Origin: Bodonicaedibacter sp963693005
GTDB taxonomy: Bacteria; Pseudomonadota; Alphaproteobacteria; UBA6184
Direction: 5' to 3'
Assembly (NCBI GenBank): GCA_963693005.1
Contig: OY843723.1
Location: forward strand, 1-9,537
Length of the DNA stretch: 9,537 nt
The first letter of the stretch is position 1, and the number at the start of each line of letters is the position of its first letter. A program made the position numbers and the translations under genes. The notes below the pieces were generated by a model. That model had not been told where the DNA came from and made no database searches. It saw nothing but the letters and a program-made list of their open reading frames with translations. This document shows positions 7,801-9,537 of this stretch, in pieces.

Positions 7801-8027
7801 ATCAAGAGCGGCGTTGCAGCATTCGTCTGCAGAGGCGTTACTGCCTCGAGGCACCCACCAGAAACGCAGGTTGGTATGTTTGAATTTTTTCATTGAATCT
7901 ACTGCACCGAGAAGGAGAGTCAGCTCTCGTTGGTATGAGACATGATCATCGGGGCTTTCACTGATGGCAGATGCAATTGCGTTGGCATTGTCTCCCCGAA
8001 CGCAGATGGTCGGGAACTTGCGAGTTT
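4897..8027 (-). CDS. Non-LTR retrotransposon polyprotein: RNase H (C-half), reverse transcriptase, restriction-like endonuclease
   Basis: Numbering follows the open frame counted from 8220; sequence before about residue 65 is a shadow because the RNase H frame enters at 8025-8029. Residues 65-140 finish RNase H, with Asp77 (CVRGDNANAIA) and Asp132 in WVPRGSNASADECCNAAL, which resembles the VPRxxNxxAD motif of archaeal-like RNase H. An Asp7 stretch follows at 315-321. RT spans about 335-790: FLKPNGKIRPVAVGD (464-478), motif A FIGDCSGAFNNI with Asp533, motif B GETQGSVPSS (587-596), motif C C-ATND-VAIFC (Asn619, Asp620) and motif D LPFMGEKSKIV (646-656). A Cys/His cluster (C878, H887, C891, C894) is followed by RHN (902-904), then PD-x13-D (P940, D941, D955) and lysines near KRNKYSDW (978-985). 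This is the layout of the restriction-like endonuclease of R2/CRE/NeSL/Utopia-type elements, which nick target DNA to prime reverse transcription. Six Cys lie at 1066-1082. Asn at the first Asp of YxDD should abolish or cripple RT activity. Confidence 0.85.
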
Positions 8028-8611
8028 TTGCTGCAATGTATGTTGCATTTGGCGGGTAGTTGCCATCCAGCAAGCAGTCATTTCTGCAATGTTGTTGGTG
8101 TTCGCGAAGGGAAGCTTGATGCCGATGTAGAGACCATTTTCCCACGCGACCCACACACCAGCTGATGCACAGGCGTCTGCACGTCCGTTGCCACGACATG
8201 CGCCATCGAAGTAAATGCACAGTTCTGCGGTGGATTCAATGAATTGTACTACTTTATCTGCAAATTCCTTGAGATTTTCTTTTATTTGAGAGACTGACTT
8301 TTCATAATCGCTTGTCGAACGACTGGTTTGTTTCGCCCTTATCAGTCGCCGTGGGGCGGCTGACGCGGGGGGTGGTTGTTCTTCGGGAGTCTGAATGTCT
8401 TCTCGTTGTTGTCTTTTTTGATTCTTGGTCTTTTTGTTGTTCCTTTTGCTGTTACTTGTCAAGATGGGAGGTTCATCGTCGTCGGAAGGGATCGGCGCAG
8501 CTGATGGAGCGCTCGCGGCAGGTGGCACAGGAGCTAGTTCTGGATCTCTGTTGGGAGGTTCATCGTCGTCGGAAGGGATCGGCGCAGCTGATGGAGCGCT
8601 CGCGGCAGGTG
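8025..8611 (-). CDS. Retrotransposon polyprotein, linker and N-terminal half of RNase H
   Basis: This frame supplies the part of the polyprotein upstream of the RT frame. It begins with two copies of an AASAPSAAPIPSDDDEPP module, continues through a Lys/Arg/Asn/Gln-rich stretch (NSKRNNKKTKNQKRQQR) and a helical segment (SVSQIKENLKEFADKVVQFI), and enters RNase H at CIYFDGACRGNG (Asp codon 8205-8207) followed by NNIAEMTACWMAT (Glu codon 8082-8084). These are the first two acidic residues of the RNase H active site; the remaining two are in the next frame. The frames join cleanly if one base is added to the five-base run at 8025-8029: MQHTLQQK then TRKFPTICVRGDN. Without that, the frame continues as a meaningless tail to a stop near 7920. 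The frame contains no ATG before RNase H and is closed upstream by a stop at 8715-8717, so translation must enter from the neighbouring frame. The basic region could bind nucleic acid; that is inference. Confidence 0.75.
8465..8611 (-). repeat. 60-bp direct repeat, period 87 bp, coding AASAPSAAPIPSDDDEPP
   Basis: Bases 8465-8524 are identical to 8552-8611. The period of 87 bp is 29 codons, so the duplication keeps the polyprotein frame. The 27 bp between the copies code NRDPELAPV. Perfect identity implies a recent tandem duplication or an assembly collapse or expansion point. Confidence 0.95.
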
Positions 8612-8992
8612 CATGCAGCGGTACTCCGGCAAGAAATGCGCAGCGCCAGTCACGAGCTTGCAGTCCAAGGGAACTTCGATGACAGTCAGATCGGAGTTGT
8701 ACTTCGTGATGGCCTTAGCACCGTACTCGGCAAGCAGCTTCGACAGCTTTGCGGCAGACAGGATCGAACCCTTCTCGTTGGCCGGCTTCACAATCAAGCG
8801 AGGGAGACGGGGCTTCTCGGCACGGGGCCGGTGCTCGCGGGCGGGGTACAGGACCTCCACGCCGCACGCCCGCGCGCGCACGCGAGTCCGGCAGGGGCCA
8901 GATTCATCCTTCCATCGTTGACCTTCGACAACAACACATGACCAGCGAGCAGACCAAGACACGGGGGCTACAGGATTCAGGTGCGCACGGGT
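8534..8992 (-). CDS. Unrecognised coding segment, possible N-terminal part of the retrotransposon polyprotein or a host exon
   Basis: I do not recognise this protein. The frame opens immediately after TAG 8993-8995 and reads coding-like sequence: TRAHLNPVAPVSW at the start, then LYPAREHRPRAEKPRLPRLIV, KGSILSAAKLSKLLAEYGAKAI, and TVIEVPLDCKLVTGAAHFLPEY down to about 8615. Beyond that the frame runs through the 60-bp repeat in the wrong phase (HLPRALHQLRR) to a stop at 8534, while the frame one base back codes the retrotransposon linker. A -1 change near 8615 would therefore join this segment to the RNase H-RT polyprotein. No ATG is in frame before 8614, so it must be entered from further upstream, through a splice or another frame change. 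It could instead be the last intact part of a host gene interrupted by the element. Its GC-rich codons differ from the more balanced RT part. Confidence 0.4.
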   Translation of the reverse strand, partial: TRAHLNPVAPVSWSARWSCVVVEGQRWKDESGPCRTRVRARACGVEVLYPAREHRPRAEKPRLPRLIVKPANEKGSILSAAKLSKLLAEYGAKAITKYNSDLTVIEVPLDCKLVTGAAHFLPEYRCMHLPRALHQLRRSLPTTMNLPTEIQN

Positions 8993-9257
8993 CTACAGGG
9001 GGAGACAGACGGAAACAAGACGAACTCGCGGGCGGGCGGGTGGGTGGGGGCCGCGAGAGAATTGGACAGCGTCGACTGGGCTCTACCGGCCTGTGTCGCG
9101 CATGCCCTGCCCCACACCACAACATCACACACCACACCACGATCCATTCCATGAGCGTTGCGTTTTTTTCTCCGACGAAACCAAAACCAACGAAGGATCA
9201 ACGAAGGGAGGCTGAACTGGTGGGGGGCCTGCCCACGCCGCACACACAGGCACGCAC
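8968..9257 (-). other. Possible intron or untranslated spacer between two coding segments
   Basis: Between the coding-like sequence ending near 9258 and that resuming near 8967-8992, the - strand is rich in GT/TG repeats and stops looking like protein. A frame-preserving intron is possible from GTGCGT (5' end at 9257) to CCTGTAG (3' end at 8968), 290 nt: it would join C|CC and keep the frame on both sides. A pyrimidine-rich stretch ending in CTGTAG just before 8992 is an alternative acceptor, usable by cis- or trans-splicing. The whole proposal is inference from border words, phase and composition; no branch site was identified. The + strand version of about 9110-9142 is a CA-rich simple sequence. 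Confidence 0.3.
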
Positions 9258-9537
9258 GCGCGAGGTCCCAAACGCAGGCTTCAATCACAAACTTCGACTT
9301 CCCCGGCGCCATGTTGAGCATCTTCACACGGTCTTTGCACAGAACAGCAGAGGAGAAGGTATCACCACCTTCCGCGACAAACTTCTGCATGAAGGCACGG
9401 TCGATGGTGTCGAAGTTGTCAGTCTTGATCAGAATGCCGAATCCGTGAACCAGTGTGTGCACCCCATTCACGTCACGGATGTGATGCGCCAACTTGAAGC
9501 GTGCTTCTGCGTTGATGCCGAAGCGCGTGGACACATA
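9258..9537 (-). CDS. Unrecognised protein segment, 5' end outside the window
   Basis: The frame is open to the right edge of the window (the codon 9535-9537 reads Tyr), so the true start lies beyond it; the GTG at 9534 has no special support as a start. The sequence is coding-like for about 93 residues: RFGINAEARFKLAHHIRDVN, GVHTLVHGFGILIKTDNFD, FMQKFVAEGGDTFSSAVLCK, then MAPGKSKFVIEACVWDLA. It mixes short hydrophobic strands and helices with charged residues, as expected of a globular domain, but I recognise no family. After about 9258 the same frame degenerates into Trp/Arg-rich noise until TGA near 8977, consistent with an intron or the end of homology there. It may belong to the same transcription unit as the segment at 8615-8992. 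Confidence 0.4.

Noticed and set aside
8312..8941. 209-codon + strand ORF with repeated EVHRRRKGSAQL
   Set aside because: The repeat is simply the antisense of the 60-bp duplication in the - strand polyprotein, with no independent support.
9110..9142. CA-rich stretch as a telomeric or functional repeat
   Set aside because: It is short and irregular and looks like simple sequence within the presumed non-coding interval.

Overview
The window looks like accessory DNA from a protist (eukaryotic) genome, filled by pieces of two unrelated retroelements that point towards each other and meet at a minisatellite. No bacterial gene layout, rRNA or tRNA is visible. I cannot name the species. A Gag-like ORF followed by a tyrosine recombinase recalls the VIPER/TATE group of kinetoplastid elements (established knowledge), but a possible intron at the right end would be unusual for a kinetoplastid, so the lineage stays open.

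Left part, + strand (1-3169), visibly GC-rich. A Gag-like protein carries a coiled coil, an RGG/Gly-rich block and a long acidic block. It is broken by one -1 frame change near 1260 and ends with TGA at 1908-1910. Just before that stop lies an in-phase slippery heptamer (1877-1883), followed by a strong stem and a matching second stem that together make an H-type pseudoknot. The -1 frame then opens into a tyrosine-recombinase (YR) region, itself scarred by frame changes and lacking a clear HxxR box. I read this as a Gag / -1 frameshift / YR cassette of a DIRS-, VIPER- or TATE-like element whose RT part is absent.

Middle (3170-4652). Seventy 21-bp repeats with no length variation run directly on from the YR tail. 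Only four of the 21 positions ever vary, and some multi-unit blocks are themselves repeated. The array ends in A8.

Right part, - strand (about 8611 down to 4897), of more balanced base composition. It encodes a long polyprotein of a non-LTR retrotransposon in the order acidic/basic linker, RNase H, reverse transcriptase, zinc-like Cys/His cluster, restriction-like endonuclease (RLE), and a C-terminal six-Cys cluster. The RNase H reading frame is broken at a T5 run (8025-8029), and the RT metal-binding YxDD box reads A-T-N-D, so this copy is probably inactive.

Right edge (8615-9537, - strand). An unrecognised protein-coding stretch enters from beyond the window. It appears to be interrupted by about 290 nt of non-coding sequence with intron-like borders, then runs, through one more frame change, into the 5' side of the retrotransposon ORF. 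It may be the N-terminal part of the same polyprotein or a host gene the element has joined.
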